Shown: in pieces, positions 37,462-47,317 of the stretch
How the letters are laid out: the number at the start of each line of letters is the position of its first letter
How positions within the stretch are numbered: the first letter of the stretch is position 1
Assembly: GCF_016009175.1 (NCBI RefSeq)
Contig: NZ_JADUCM010000008.1
Span: forward strand, 115,530 to 179,529
Length of the DNA stretch: 64,000 bases
From: Pseudomonas alkylphenolica
GTDB taxonomy: Bacteria > Pseudomonadota > Gammaproteobacteria > Pseudomonadales > Pseudomonadaceae
Direction: 5' to 3'
The notes under the pieces: model-generated
Databases searched by the model: none
Seen by the model: the letters and a program-made list of their open reading frames with translations, nothing else
What the model was told of the DNA's origin: nothing
Program-made: the position numbers and the translations under genes

Positions 37462-37611
37462 CGTCTTCACCTCGTGCTGTTGGCAACAACAACAGTGAAG
37501 CCAGTTTTTTCGCCAGCGGGGCGCCGTTGGTCGATGATCGGGGAAACACGGAGGACGGGGGAGGGCCGTTGCGGGTCGGGCCTGACCCGCAACGGTGAAC
37601 GGTGCGGCCAC

Positions 37612-38511
37612 TCAGATATAGACGAACGCCACCACCAGCGCGGCCACCACGGCCCATTTTTCCAGGTAGTAACGGGTGCGGTTGCGCTTTTTCAGGGCCT
37701 TGCCACGGGCACGGATCTTGTAGATACGGGTGAACAGGCGGTTGATGCCGCCGGTTTTGTCGCCGGCATCGTTCGGTGCCGCAGCGGCGGCCATCACGTT
37801 GCGGCTGAACCAGCGGTTGAAGGCGGTGGCCCAGCGGTACTTGAGCGGGCGTTCGACGTCGCAGAACAGGATGATGCGGTTGTGGTCGGTCTGGTTGGAG
37901 GCGTAGTGAATGTAGGTTTCATCGAAGATCACCCCTTCACCGTCGCGCCAGGCGTAGTTCTCACCGTCGACGCAGATGTAGCAGTCGTCACTGTTGGGCG
38001 TATCCAGGCCCAGGTGGTAACGGTAGGAGCCGGCGTACGGGTCGCGGTGGCGAACCAGTTTGGAACCCGGCGGCAGGGTGGCGAACATCGCCGCTTTGAC
38101 CGTGCCGATGCTTTGCAGCAGTTCCGTGGTGCGCGGGCAGAGCTTCATTGCCGAGGGATGACTCTCGCCGTACCACTTCAGGTAGAAGCGCTTCCAGCCG
38201 CTCTTGAAGAACGAGTTGAAGCCGACGTCGTCATAGTTCTGCGAGCTTTTGATTTCACCCACCTGCAACAGTTGCTGGGCTTCGGCGCGAATCGCCTGCC
38301 AGTTGTCCTGCAACGGCTTGAGCTCGGGGAAATTGTCGACCGGCAGGTAAGGTTTGGCCGGCAGCTTGGAGAACAGGTAGAGGAATACGTTGACCGGGGC
38401 CAGGAAGCTCGAATGATCACCCAGTTGGCGTGTGATCTTGTGCCTGACCCGACCACGCAAGTGGACGTAGGCAATCGAGAACACAAACAGTAAAACGAGG
38501 AATATTTTCAT
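37612..38511 (-). CDS. lpxO: Lipid A hydroxylase LpxO
   Basis: This 299-residue Fe(II)/2-oxoglutarate dioxygenase of the aspartyl/asparaginyl beta-hydroxylase family adds a 2-OH to a lipid A acyl chain. It has one N-terminal membrane helix (MKIFLVLLFVFSIAYVHLRG), metal-binding residues in LVRHRDPYAGSYRYHLGLD and the distal DETYIHYASNQTDHNRIILF, and a basic tail with a second hydrophobic segment (WAVVAALVVAFVYI). The length matches LpxO. The ATG at 38511 was chosen for the membrane helix; its ribosome site is weak. Confidence 0.87.
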   Translation of the reverse strand: MKIFLVLLFVFSIAYVHLRGRVRHKITRQLGDHSSFLAPVNVFLYLFSKLPAKPYLPVDNFPELKPLQDNWQAIRAEAQQLLQVGEIKSSQNYDDVGFNSFFKSGWKRFYLKWYGESHPSAMKLCPRTTELLQSIGTVKAAMFATLPPGSKLVRHRDPYAGSYRYHLGLDTPNSDDCYICVDGENYAWRDGEGVIFDETYIHYASNQTDHNRIILFCDVERPLKYRWATAFNRWFSRNVMAAAAAPNDAGDKTGGINRLFTRIYKIRARGKALKKRNRTRYYLEKWAVVAALVVAFVYI

Positions 38512-38726
38512 GGGCAGGTACGGTTCAGAGTGGCGATGCGCCATGGCATGAGCCCGCCAGCATAAACAATCGGGACCGTTGTTTGTACAAAATGTTACGG
38601 CATTGACGCCAGACATTAGTCACAGACGCAAAGGTTTGCTGCCACGCTTGCGGCCTGGCTTGCAGGCGCGTCACAGGTTGCGCTATGGATAATAAACAAA
38701 GGGCGTAGAGCAGGAGACCCATCGCA

Positions 38727-39281
38727 ATGACAGAAGCTTTGCTGCAAGGCGAACCCTTCAACCGGCTGTTTTTTGCCCTGGAATGCGAAGCGCCGCAGCG
38801 CCGTGCAATTGCCCGTTGGCGTAATGAACTGGGGTCGCCACTGGGCCGGGCGGTGCCATCGGCCAACTTTCACCTGACTCTGCTGTTTCTCGGAGCAGTG
38901 CCCAGTGCGCAACTGCCGGCGATCTGTGCGGCAGCATCGGCGGTGCCGCTACCCGGTAAATCCCTGAGCGTGCAACTGGACCGGCTGGAAGCCTGGCGTG
39001 CAGCGCGGGCGTTGGTGCTGACCCCCACGCAAACCCCGGCAGCCTTGCGCCAACTGGTGTACGACCTGCAACAGGCGATGCTGCCCATGGGCTTTGCCGA
39101 AGCACCGAGGGAGTACCGCGCGCACCTGACCCTGGCGCGCAACTATCAGGGCCCGGTGCCCGAAGCGCAGGTTGCTGCCGATTTTTACCTGCGGGCGCGG
39201 CACTTCACCTTGTTCGAGTCGCGCAAAGGCCGCTACTGGCCGCTGGCGCAGTGGCCGTTGATGGCTGCTACAGGCGAATGA
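38727..39281 (+). CDS. thpR: RNA 2',3'-cyclic phosphodiesterase ThpR
   Basis: This 184-residue 2H-phosphoesterase has two H-x-T motifs that build the active site, in NFHLTLLFLGAVPSAQL and YRAHLTLARNY. RLFFALECEAPQRRAIARW is the normal start of the fold. It opens 2',3'-cyclic RNA ends. An AGGAG lies upstream of the ATG. The last 14 bases overlap the end of the converging DUF1772 gene. Confidence 0.9.
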   Translation: MTEALLQGEPFNRLFFALECEAPQRRAIARWRNELGSPLGRAVPSANFHLTLLFLGAVPSAQLPAICAAASAVPLPGKSLSVQLDRLEAWRAARALVLTPTQTPAALRQLVYDLQQAMLPMGFAEAPREYRAHLTLARNYQGPVPEAQVAADFYLRARHFTLFESRKGRYWPLAQWPLMAATGE

Positions 39282-39765
39282 ATCCCAGCGCCAGCATCAG
39301 CCACGCTGCTGCAGCAAGGGCGGTGATGGTGCGCACGTGGTTCCAGCGGCTCCAGCTCGGTACGTAGCGGTGCCAGGCGCTGATGGCCTCGGTGCTGGCC
39401 GGGTCGAGACGGGCCAGGCTCTGGTTTTTCGGTACGTGGATCACCACCGTCACCAGGATGTTGCCGACCAGGTACAGGCCGCTGCCGATGCCCATGCACA
39501 CGCTGCCCGGTAGCGGAAAGCGCTGGTAGGCCCAGATCAGCAAGGCAATGCTGGTCAGGGCGGTACCAAAGAACAAGGCAAAGAACACCCGGTTGAGCAC
39601 CACCTGGTTGATCGACTGCATGGCCGTCACGGCGCTTTGCTCGGGGATGCGCTCAAGCGCTTTCATGACAAAGTTGGAGAAGGCAAAAAACAACCCGCCC
39701 ATCAGGCCGCAACCCAGGGCAGTGGCAACAATCAGAAATAACAGCAGGGCATCGGCAATGCTCAT
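39268..39765 (-). CDS. DUF1772-family membrane protein
   Basis: This 165-residue protein has four membrane helices (ALLLFLIVATALGCGLMGGL, VFFALFFGTALTSIALLIWA, GSGLYLVGNILVTVVIHVP, TITALAAAAWLMLALGF) and the family word WSRWNHVRTI. Members are distantly related to anthrone oxygenases, but most have no known role. An AAGGA lies before the ATG. Its end overlaps thpR by 14 bases. Confidence 0.85.
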   Translation of the reverse strand: MSIADALLLFLIVATALGCGLMGGLFFAFSNFVMKALERIPEQSAVTAMQSINQVVLNRVFFALFFGTALTSIALLIWAYQRFPLPGSVCMGIGSGLYLVGNILVTVVIHVPKNQSLARLDPASTEAISAWHRYVPSWSRWNHVRTITALAAAAWLMLALGFIRL

Positions 39766-39986
39766 GGTCCAGTCCTTCGGCAGGGGAGTGGCAGGCGTGG
39801 CTGTCAGCCATCAGCTATCCTCAGACTCAGGTGTCAGCCAGTGATGGACATGGTCCAAGGCCCTACACGGAAATCGGAAGTTACCTTTGAGCTGTCCACG
39901 GATTTCGTCCTGTAGTTTAGGCTCGCACCTCGGATCTTTCGTCGCGATCTGTAGTCTTTGATGCATGGAAACTGAAGGAGATGCGC

Positions 39987-40562
39987 ATGCTCATACGGTC
40001 ACTGACCCTTGCCACTGTGTTGGCCATTGCAGGCCCCGTCCTGGCGGCCAACAGTGATCCCTCCCCCCTGGAACAAGATCTGTACAAGGCCCGCCCGTTG
40101 ATCGTGATTGCGCCGAGTACCGCCGACCCGACCCTCCGAAGCCTGGACCAGGCGCTGAAGGACCCCGCCACCAAGGGTGAGTTCGAAAAGCGCAACCTGG
40201 TGCTGTACAGCATTGCCGGCATGATGGGTAAGCGCGAAGACAAGTTCCTTGACCAGCAGGCCACCATGGCTTTGATCCGCGAATTCAAGTTCAGTGCCGC
40301 CGACACCGTGGTGACCCAGGTGGTACTGGTGGGCAAGGATGGCAAAAAGCACCGGATTGAGCACACCGGTACCGTTGAGCCCAGCGCTATTTTTGCTGCC
40401 GTGGATGCCTTGCCCGAGGCGGAGAAGGCCATCGTCGCGCCGACCGTGGCAGAGCAGAAACAGGCTGCCGGCAAGCCTGCGGCCGATGGCAAACCGGGTA
40501 AGGCCGAGAAGCCGGCCAAACCCGCCAAGCCTGCGGCACCGCCCAAGCCGCTGGACGACTGA
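39987..40562 (+). CDS. DUF4174-family secreted protein
   Basis: This 191-residue protein has a signal peptide (LIRSLTLATVLAIAGPVLAA) and the DUF4174 core PLIVIAPSTADPTLRSLDQA, KRNLVLYSIAGMM, VVLVGKDGKKHRIEHTG. The C-terminal 40 residues are rich in Ala, Pro and Lys. The ATG at 39987 has AAGGAG six bases upstream; the ATG two codons earlier would be too close. Its stop lies next to a converging dehydrogenase gene. Confidence 0.85.
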   Translation: MLIRSLTLATVLAIAGPVLAANSDPSPLEQDLYKARPLIVIAPSTADPTLRSLDQALKDPATKGEFEKRNLVLYSIAGMMGKREDKFLDQQATMALIREFKFSAADTVVTQVVLVGKDGKKHRIEHTGTVEPSAIFAAVDALPEAEKAIVAPTVAEQKQAAGKPAADGKPGKAEKPAKPAKPAAPPKPLDD

Positions 40563-40563
40563 A

Positions 40564-41730
40564 TCAGTCCAGCGAGGTCCAGCGCCCCTGGGCCTCGTTG
40601 GAGCGGACACAAGCATCAATGAACGCCATTCCCAACAGGCCGTCTTCAGCCGTAGCGCACAGGCGTGCCAGTGGCGCGCTGGGGCGTTGTTCGCGGCGCG
40701 CCCTGATCAGTTCGGCAGCATCGCTGTAGACGTTGGCGAATGCCTCCAGCAGCCCTTCGGGCTGGCCTGCCTTGATCCGCGTAGCCTGTTTGGCCGCTTC
40801 GCTCAGCCAGGCTTCGCCGCGGCGCAGGACCTGGTGCGGTTGGTCCTGATGGCGCAGTTCAAGGCGCTCCGGCTCTTCCTGATGCCAGTACAGCGAACCG
40901 GTCGAACCGAACACCCTGATCTGCAAGCCGTGGCGATGCCCGGCGGCGACAAAACTGGCCCAGAGCATGCCGCGCCCGCCACCGCTGAGGCGCAACTTGA
41001 CGTGAGCGTTGTCGTCCGAGCGACGGCCCGGTACCAGGGTGCTGAGTTCGGCCGAGACTTCGCTGACCTCCTGGCCGGTGACAAAGCGCAGCAACTGATG
41101 GGCATGCACGCCGACATCCCCGAGTACCGACGAAGTGCCGGCCTGGCCGGGATCGGTGCGCCAGGCGAGGGCCTTGCTGCCTTGTTGCTCCAGCGGGTGG
41201 GTGCCAAAGGCACTGGCATGTTCGACCTGAACCAGGCGCACGTCGCCGATCGCGCCCCGGGCGATCAGTTCGCGAGCTTCGCGAATCATCGGGTAGCCGC
41301 TGTAGTTGTGGGTCAGCAGGTGCAGGGCCGGGCCCTGGCGGGACTGGGCAAGCAGGCTGCGGGCTTCGGCGAGGTCAGTGGCCAGCGGTTTGTCGCAGAT
41401 GACGTCGATGCCGTGCTCGAGAAAGGCCAGGCTCGCCGGAACGTGCACGGCGTTGGGGGCCATGATCGCCACCGCCTGGATGCCATCGGTGCGTTCGGCT
41501 TCGGCCCGTGCCATGGCCTGGAAGTCGGCGTACACGCGCTCCGGGTCGACGCCATAGGCCTGGGCGGCGGCGAGGTTGCGTTGCGGGTCACGGGCGAACA
41601 CGCCGGCCACCAGTTCGAAATGCCCATCCAGGTGGGCGGCGTAGCGGTGGGTGGCGCCAATCGACGACTCCAGGCCGCCGCCGACAAAGCCCAGACGCAG
41701 ACGCCGCGTAGGGTTGGCCAGGGTTTTCAT
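40564..41730 (-). CDS. Gfo/Idh/MocA-family dehydrogenase
   Basis: This 388-residue NAD(P) enzyme has the Rossmann start [20 protein letters not shown], the cofactor loop [20 protein letters not shown] and the catalytic Lys block [17 protein letters not shown]. It probably oxidises a sugar acid, cyclitol or related ring alcohol. An AAGGAGG lies just before the ATG, which overlaps the aroQ stop (ATGA). It is the last gene of an operon with a second dehydrogenase of the same family, an MHS carrier and aroQ. Confidence 0.88.
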   Translation of the reverse strand: MKTLANPTRRLRLGFVGGGLESSIGATHRYAAHLDGHFELVAGVFARDPQRNLAAAQAYGVDPERVYADFQAMARAEAERTDGIQAVAIMAPNAVHVPASLAFLEHGIDVICDKPLATDLAEARSLLAQSRQGPALHLLTHNYSGYPMIREARELIARGAIGDVRLVQVEHASAFGTHPLEQQGSKALAWRTDPGQAGTSSVLGDVGVHAHQLLRFVTGQEVSEVSAELSTLVPGRRSDDNAHVKLRLSGGGRGMLWASFVAAGHRHGLQIRVFGSTGSLYWHQEEPERLELRHQDQPHQVLRRGEAWLSEAAKQATRIKAGQPEGLLEAFANVYSDAAELIRARREQRPSAPLARLCATAEDGLLGMAFIDACVRSNEAQGRWTSLD

Positions 41731-42173
41731 GCTTCACCTCCTTGCAGCAGACGGGCGAAGTGTTCGATCGCCAGCACATAACCGTGGGTGCCAAAGCCTG
41801 CCAACACCGCTTTGGCCACCAACGACACGTAGGAGTGGTGACGGAACGCCTCGCGGCGGTGGACGTTGGAGATGTGCACTTCGATCACCGGCACTTCGGC
41901 GGCGATCAGGGCGTCGTGAATGGCCACCGAGGTGTGGGTCCAGGCGCCGGGGTTGATGACAATGCCGGCAACCCGGCCACGGGCCTGATGAATCCAGTCG
42001 ATCATCTGCCCTTCATGGTTGGTTTGCTGAAATTCCAGGGCGAGGTCCAGGCGGCTGGCGGCCTGCTCGCACAGGTGCTGCACATCGGCGAGGGTTTCCC
42101 GGCCGTAGACCTCGGGCTGACGCAGCCCGAGCATGTTCAGGTTAGGGCCATTGAGTACGAGCAAGGTGTTCAT
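41727..42173 (-). CDS. aroQ: Type II 3-dehydroquinate dehydratase AroQ
   Basis: This 148-residue enzyme converts 3-dehydroquinate to 3-dehydroshikimate. It has all type II marks: [19 protein letters not shown] with the catalytic Tyr, [35 protein letters not shown] and [19 protein letters not shown] with the active-site Arg and His. It shares ATGA with both neighbours, so all three are coupled. Placement with a carrier and dehydrogenases suggests a catabolic copy for quinate-like compounds rather than the biosynthetic one (inference). Confidence 0.93.
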   Translation of the reverse strand: MNTLLVLNGPNLNMLGLRQPEVYGRETLADVQHLCEQAASRLDLALEFQQTNHEGQMIDWIHQARGRVAGIVINPGAWTHTSVAIHDALIAAEVPVIEVHISNVHRREAFRHHSYVSLVAKAVLAGFGTHGYVLAIEHFARLLQGGEA

Positions 42174-43564
42174 GGACGAAGGCTTCCGGTCAGTGAGGTG
42201 GCGCGCATGGCGTCATAGGTGGGTTTGTCCAGGGCAACGGCGTCGTGGCGGCCGAGCTGGTCCAGCGGGGTGCGGTAGGTTTCCGGTGCGCTCCAGGCGG
42301 CAATCGCCGAGATGGCGGTCACCAGGCAGGTGATGCTGCCGATCAGCAGCGGCACGTTGTCTGAGCCGGGCGGCGCGACGGCGGTGAACAGGGCCGGGAG
42401 CAGGGCGGTGAACATGTAGCCGACGTTCTGGGCGATGGCCATGGCCGACACCCGGTAGTGGGTCTGGAACTGTTCAGGGAAGAAGCTGGGGAAAATGGCG
42501 TTGTAGCCCTGGTAGATCGTGCCCCACATCAGCAGCGAGGCGGCAAAGGCCAGCGGCAGGTTGTGCAGGCTGATGGCGTACAGGTACAGGAACGACATCA
42601 GGCCGCAGCCCAGTGCACTGCCGATGATCAACGGGCGCCGGCCGATGCGGTCGGACAGGTTGCCGACAAAGGGAATCACCAGCACCGCAACAATGTTGCC
42701 CACCACCGGAATCCACAGGTACACGCTCTTGTCGAAGCCCACGCCATAGGCAGGCTGCACGGCGTAGGCGGCGCCAAACACGGTGGTCACCACCGGGATC
42801 ACGTTCATCAGCGACACCCCGAGCACCACCAGCATGCCGCGCCAGCTGTACTTGAATGCATCGCGGATCGGCGAGCGTTGTGGCAGCTGCGGGTTGACCT
42901 TGCGGGTGAAGGCTTCGGGCTCTTCGACTTCACGGCGAATGATGAACGCGGCGATCAGCACGGCGGCGCTGAGCAGGAACGGAATCCGCCAGCCCCAGCT
43001 GTTGAACGCGTCTTCGGGCATGAAGTAGGCCAGGGGCAGGAAAATGGCTGCAGCCAATACCTGGCCGGCCTGCACGCCCTGCAGGGTGAAACTGGCAAAG
43101 AAGCCGCGCCGCCCGGGTGGTGCATGTTCAAGGATCATCGAGCTGGCCCCGGCGATTTCACCGGCCACGGCAAAGCCCTGGATCAGGCGCAACACCACCA
43201 GCAACGCCGGTGCCCAGTAGCCGATCTGGTTGTAGGTAGGCAAAAGGCCGACCGCCACGGTAGCCAGGCCCATGAGGAACATGCACAGCAGCAGGACATT
43301 CTTGCGACCCCGCGTGTCCCCCCAGTGGCCGAGGAAAAACGCCCCGACCGGGCGCGCCAGGTAGCCCACGCCATAGGTTGCCAGCGAAGCGATGATCGCC
43401 ACCTTCGGGTCGCTTGAGGGGAAGAACACCTGCGGGAAAATCAACGCGGCGGCCTGGGCGTAGATGAAGAAGTCGTAGTACTCAAGGGCCGAACCGACCC
43501 AGCCACTGGCAGTGGCCTTTTTGGTTTGCTTTGCAGCGTGCAGCCCATCGGCATGATTGGCCAT
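42170..43564 (-). CDS. MFS transporter, MHS family (shikimate/quinate-type context)
   Basis: This 464-residue, 12-helix carrier has [60 protein letters not shown] and LSDRIGRRP, all typical of MHS symporters. The ATG at 43564 follows GGAG; upstream codons are not conserved. It lies 43 bases after a dehydrogenase gene and overlaps aroQ by ATGA. Co-operon aroQ suggests uptake of quinate, shikimate or dehydroquinate-like acids. Confidence 0.88.
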   Translation of the reverse strand: MANHADGLHAAKQTKKATASGWVGSALEYYDFFIYAQAAALIFPQVFFPSSDPKVAIIASLATYGVGYLARPVGAFFLGHWGDTRGRKNVLLLCMFLMGLATVAVGLLPTYNQIGYWAPALLVVLRLIQGFAVAGEIAGASSMILEHAPPGRRGFFASFTLQGVQAGQVLAAAIFLPLAYFMPEDAFNSWGWRIPFLLSAAVLIAAFIIRREVEEPEAFTRKVNPQLPQRSPIRDAFKYSWRGMLVVLGVSLMNVIPVVTTVFGAAYAVQPAYGVGFDKSVYLWIPVVGNIVAVLVIPFVGNLSDRIGRRPLIIGSALGCGLMSFLYLYAISLHNLPLAFAASLLMWGTIYQGYNAIFPSFFPEQFQTHYRVSAMAIAQNVGYMFTALLPALFTAVAPPGSDNVPLLIGSITCLVTAISAIAAWSAPETYRTPLDQLGRHDAVALDKPTYDAMRATSLTGSLRP

Positions 43565-43607
43565 TGGCGTGTCTCCGTTTGTTGTTGTTATGGAGGTGCA
43601 GCAGGGG

Positions 43608-44660
43608 TTACAGCGATGCGGTATCGACAATGCGACCGCTGTGCGCGGCCTGGCTGATGGCCTCGACGATCTGCAGATTGCGCAGGCCGTCGCGGACCGT
43701 CACCAGCGGTTTAACCTCGCCGCGAATCACCTGGCAGAAGTGCGCCAGCTGGCGCTGCAGCGGGTCGGCCTGTTCCGGTTCAGCGATGGCGGTGTTGAAG
43801 GGTTTCCACCAGGAACGGTCTTCGCGTTGTTCGTAGTACTTCAGGCGCATGCTCGGGATCGACAGCGAGCCACGGGTGCCGGCGATCACGTAGCAGTCTT
43901 CGTCGTCGTAGCTTGGGTAATCGAGGTTCTCACGTGCGGTTTGCTCCCAGCTGCGGGCGCAGGCGGCAGTGTCCGAGAGCATGAAGGTGCCGAGGGCGCC
44001 GCTGGCAAAGCGCAGGCTGATGGCCACGCTGTCTTCCACGGCAAAGCCACGGGTGGCGTTGGAGGCCTGGGCCTGCACGGCAGTGATTTCGCCGCACAGC
44101 GAACGCAGATTGCCAATTTCGTGGATCAGGTTGATCAGCACCGGGCCACCACCGGCCTGGCGACGCCAGGGTGCGGCATCGAAATAGTCGTCGGGCTTGT
44201 AGAACAGGGCACTGCCCATGACCGCCACCAGGTCGCCCAGCAGCCCTTCGGCGATCACTTCGCGGGCCTTGGCGAGGATCGCACTGTGGGCCCGGTGATG
44301 GCCGACCAGCAGGCGTGCATCGCCTTGCCCGGCAATGGCCAGCAAGCGCCTACCTTCTGCCTGGGTATGCGCCACCGGCTTCTCGATCAAGGCCGCCACG
44401 CCCTGTTCGACACAGGCCAGCGCCCCCTCGACATGCAAATGATTGGGCGTGGCAAGGATCACCCCGTCCGGACGCTGCTCGCTGAAGAGTTGTTCCAGCG
44501 ACGCATACAGTGGCACCCCGGCGGCACTGGCCAGTTCGGCAGCACCCGGTGCCGGATCGACCAGGGCACACAGGTGGCAGGCACTGCTGGCCTGAATCAG
44601 TTCGATGTGGCGGCGGCCGATCAGGCCGGCACCGGCGACGGCGATGCGCAGTGGGTTCAT
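43608..44660 (-). CDS. Gfo/Idh/MocA-family dehydrogenase
   Basis: This 350-residue enzyme starts LRIAVAGAGLIGRRHIELIQ, a clean Rossmann fold. It has ILATPNHLHVEGALACVEQG and the catalytic EKPVAHTQAEGRRLL. It is only distantly like the other dehydrogenase of the operon, so the two may act on different steps. It is the first gene of the operon and faces the LysR regulator across 90 bases. Confidence 0.88.
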   Translation of the reverse strand: MNPLRIAVAGAGLIGRRHIELIQASSACHLCALVDPAPGAAELASAAGVPLYASLEQLFSEQRPDGVILATPNHLHVEGALACVEQGVAALIEKPVAHTQAEGRRLLAIAGQGDARLLVGHHRAHSAILAKAREVIAEGLLGDLVAVMGSALFYKPDDYFDAAPWRRQAGGGPVLINLIHEIGNLRSLCGEITAVQAQASNATRGFAVEDSVAISLRFASGALGTFMLSDTAACARSWEQTARENLDYPSYDDEDCYVIAGTRGSLSIPSMRLKYYEQREDRSWWKPFNTAIAEPEQADPLQRQLAHFCQVIRGEVKPLVTVRDGLRNLQIVEAISQAAHSGRIVDTASL

Positions 44661-44750
44661 GGGGCTCTCATTGTTCTTGTGGGTAAAGGCAGACCGCGAA
44701 GACGGTTTATGAGAGGCTAATAAAAAACACCGGGGAGATAATCGGGGCGA

Positions 44751-45695
44751 ATGAAGATTCAGAATGCGCTGATAGCGAATAATGAGCCGCTGCTGCGTGA
44801 CCTGCAGCTGTTCTGTGAGGTGGCCCGGCGTTCCAGTTTTATCGCCGCAGCGACCGAAACCGGCCTGTCACCGGCCCATGTCAGCAAGCGTATCGCCACG
44901 CTGGAGACGCTACTCGGAGTCAAGCTGTTCAACCGCACCACCCGGCGGGTGAACATCACCAGCGATGGCGAGGCCGCGTTTGCCTGGGCGCAAAAAATTC
45001 TCGAGAACGTCGAGTCCATGCTCGAGTCGTTGTCCGGTGCGCTCAGCGAGCCGCGCGGCACCTTGCGCATCAGTACCAGCCTGCGCCTGGGGCGCGAGCA
45101 CGTGGCGCCGATCCTGTCGTTGCTGCGCAAGCGGCATCCCGACCTGGACATCTGGCTGGAACTGATGGACCGTCGCGTCGACCTGATCGGCGAGAACTTC
45201 GACATCGATATCCGCGTGGGTGAAGTCCAGGAAAAGCACCTGATTGCCCATCGCATGGTCGAGAACAAGCGCGTGCTGGCGGCCGCCCCTGATTACCTGG
45301 CGCGGCGCGGGCCGGTACGGGTGGCGGCAGAGCTGGCGCAGCACGATTGCCTGCTGTTTCGCAGCCGGGACGACCGCTTCGGGGTGTGGCGCCTGATCGG
45401 CCCGGGCGGTGCCGAGACGGTCAAGGTCACCGGCCCCATGGCCGCCAACCACAGCGACATTGTTCGCCAGTGGGCGCTGGATGGCCACGGCATCATCATG
45501 GCGTCGTACTGGGACGTGGTCGGCAACCTTGTTGACGGCTCGTTGGTGCGTGTGCTGCCCAGCCACTACCAATCCGCCGATGTCTGGGCGGTGACGGCCG
45601 CACGTTCGAGCAGCTCGGCGAAAGTGCGCAGCTGTGTGGCATTCCTGCGCGAGCAATTGGCGCAGGGGCCCTATGCGTTGGCGGTTGACAGCTGA
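44751..45695 (+). CDS. LysR-family transcriptional regulator
   Basis: This 314-residue protein has an N-terminal HTH (LQLFCEVARRSSFIAAATET, LSPAHVSKRIATLETLLGVK) and an effector domain (LRISTSLRLGREHVAPILSL onward) of the CrgA/AaeR-like group. It diverges from the dehydrogenase-MHS-aroQ operon with 90 bases between, a standard layout for the direct regulator of that operon. GGGGCGA lies near the ATG. Confidence 0.9.
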   Translation: MKIQNALIANNEPLLRDLQLFCEVARRSSFIAAATETGLSPAHVSKRIATLETLLGVKLFNRTTRRVNITSDGEAAFAWAQKILENVESMLESLSGALSEPRGTLRISTSLRLGREHVAPILSLLRKRHPDLDIWLELMDRRVDLIGENFDIDIRVGEVQEKHLIAHRMVENKRVLAAAPDYLARRGPVRVAAELAQHDCLLFRSRDDRFGVWRLIGPGGAETVKVTGPMAANHSDIVRQWALDGHGIIMASYWDVVGNLVDGSLVRVLPSHYQSADVWAVTAARSSSSAKVRSCVAFLREQLAQGPYALAVDS

Positions 45696-45721
45696 GGGCG
45701 CAAACCGGCGGTTAGTACGTG

Positions 45722-46153
45722 TCAGTCGCCGGCTTGTGCCTGCAACAACCACTGCCCGTCCACTTCCTTGACCAGCCCGCTGGCCAGCAGCAGCGGCAAC
45801 AGGCGCTTGTGCAAGGCCGGTTCGACGAAGGCGAGCAGGGTGTCGCGGTCAAGGCTGCCCAGCGCCGGCAGGTCGTTCTTGGTGTACGACAACCAGGCTT
45901 TCTTCAGTACCAGCAGCACGTCGCTGCCCGAGGTGGTGGCGAAGCGCCGATGCACGACCTGGCCGGCGAAGTCGAAGCTGTGTGCGTGGGTGTAGCCGGT
46001 TTCGTCGCCGGCAGCGGCCTGGCAGCGGCTGCAGCGGCAGGGACCGGCACCGAAGGCCTTTTCCAGGTAGGTGTTGAAATCCACCACAGGCTTGAGGCCC
46101 AGGCGCTTGTCGACTTCGAACAGGTCCGAGGTCAGGTGTTGTTCAGCGGTCAA
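45722..46153 (-). CDS. Conserved hypothetical protein with Cys cluster
   Basis: This 143-residue soluble protein was read from a TTG at 46153 with AGGGAA six bases upstream; no in-frame ATG or GTG with a ribosome site lies nearby. It has EVDKRLGLKPVVDFNTYLEK, a GPCRCSRCQAAAG segment with three clustered Cys that may bind metal, and a C-terminal helical part rich in Leu. The family name is not recognised. Confidence 0.65.
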   Translation of the reverse strand: MTAEQHLTSDLFEVDKRLGLKPVVDFNTYLEKAFGAGPCRCSRCQAAAGDETGYTHAHSFDFAGQVVHRRFATTSGSDVLLVLKKAWLSYTKNDLPALGSLDRDTLLAFVEPALHKRLLPLLLASGLVKEVDGQWLLQAQAGD

Positions 46154-46309
46154 TGTGTATTCCCTGAATAGTCTTGGCGGGGGGCGCACAATACCAGTGT
46201 TTGCTGCTGCCGGATGTCGAAGCAAACGGGATTTTTCCGTGACACTCCATTACCCTAGGCGCCCGCGTGCGTCAGCAGACGCCGATCTATCCGTCGTTGG
46301 AGTTCAAGC

Positions 46310-46597
46310 ATGTACAACTACACAGCCACCGTGACCGTCAGCGACGACTTGCACGAAGACGTCGAAGCGGTGGAAAACGTCGCGATCCGGGTCGGTCTCG
46401 AGGCAGTCACCGAAACCCTGAAAAAGGTCCATTTTGTCGGCACCCTGGCGGCGCCCGACAAGGCCACGCATATCTGCGTGACCCTGGACAACGGCCTGAG
46501 CTACTACGGCCCGATCGTCAATGGCCATGCCGAGCTGGAAGGCGGCTGGATCGCATTTGAATGCGACATGCTCACCCCTCAGGAACTGGGGCTGTAA
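46310..46597 (+). CDS. Small conserved hypothetical protein
   Basis: This 95-residue acidic, soluble protein starts MYNYTATVTVSDDLHEDVEA and ends GWIAFECDMLTPQELGL. The strand/helix alternation looks like a small alpha/beta fold. A GGAG lies before the ATG. It faces the DUF3455 gene in the same direction. I see no catalytic motif and do not recognise the family. Confidence 0.7.
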   Translation: MYNYTATVTVSDDLHEDVEAVENVAIRVGLEAVTETLKKVHFVGTLAAPDKATHICVTLDNGLSYYGPIVNGHAELEGGWIAFECDMLTPQELGL

Positions 46598-46613
46598 TTT
46601 ATTTTTATTGGCC

Positions 46614-46642
46614 TGCATCCGTTTTCCGTTCTGGCGGGTAGT
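46614..46642 (+). promoter_or_regulatory. Candidate ECF-type promoter before the DUF3455 gene
   Basis: TGCATCC and GGTAGT are separated by 16 bases, about 50 bases before the DUF3455 start. The layout suits an ECF sigma factor, and an ECF/anti-sigma pair is encoded just downstream. The match is by eye only. Confidence 0.3.
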
Positions 46643-46694
46643 ACTGGTAGCAGCATCAGTGCTGCCAACCCCTTGCCTGTTACGGAGCAATGCC

Positions 46695-47234
46695 ATGAGC
46701 TGCCAGAACCGCTTCAACCTGACCTGTGCCGCCTTTGCCTGTGCCTGCCTGATGCCGTTGTCGGAGGCTCAGGCCGCCACAGTATTGCCTGACAGTATCA
46801 ACGTGCCCGACGGCCACAAAGTCGCCCTGGAAACCGTCGGTATGGGTGAGATCACCTACGAGTGCCGTGAAAAGGCCGACATGCCGGGCCAGACCGAGTG
46901 GGTATTCGTTGGCCCCAAGGCGCAGCTTCGAGACCGTAGTGGCAAGGCCGTGGGTAGCTATTTCGGCCCACCGGCCACCTGGCAGGCCAAGGACGGGTCA
47001 AAAGTCACCGGCACGCAACTGGCGGTGGCGCCTTCAAGTCCGGGCAATCTGCCGTATCAACTGGTCAAGGCCAACCCGGCCGAAGGGCAGGGGGCGATGA
47101 CGGGCGTTACCTATATCCAGCGCGTGGCCCTCAAAGGCGGGGTGGCGCCGAGTAGCGCTTGCGGGTTGGCCCAGAAGGGCCAGCGCGAGCAAGTCGACTA
47201 CCAGGCCGACTATATTTTCTGGGCGGCCCAGTAG
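46695..47234 (+). CDS. DUF3455-family secreted protein
   Basis: This 179-residue protein has a signal peptide (FNLTCAAFACACLMPLSEAQ, then AA). The mature core is VPDGHKVALETVGMGEITYE, then CREKADMPGQTEWVFVGPKA, with KVTGTQLAVAPSS and a late GVAPSSACGLAQKGQREQVD. DUF3455 proteins have no known biochemistry. CGGAG lies before the ATG at 46695; the longer open frame overlaps the previous gene and is not used. It is followed after 83 bases by an ECF sigma gene, which may control it. Confidence 0.85.
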   Translation: MSCQNRFNLTCAAFACACLMPLSEAQAATVLPDSINVPDGHKVALETVGMGEITYECREKADMPGQTEWVFVGPKAQLRDRSGKAVGSYFGPPATWQAKDGSKVTGTQLAVAPSSPGNLPYQLVKANPAEGQGAMTGVTYIQRVALKGGVAPSSACGLAQKGQREQVDYQADYIFWAAQ

Positions 47235-47317
47235 GGCCTTGTGCGCGACGGAAGTCGACTACGCTGCAACTGCCAAGCGCCCCCTCGTTGTGGGGGACAA
47301 CCACCCTGTGACGGCGG

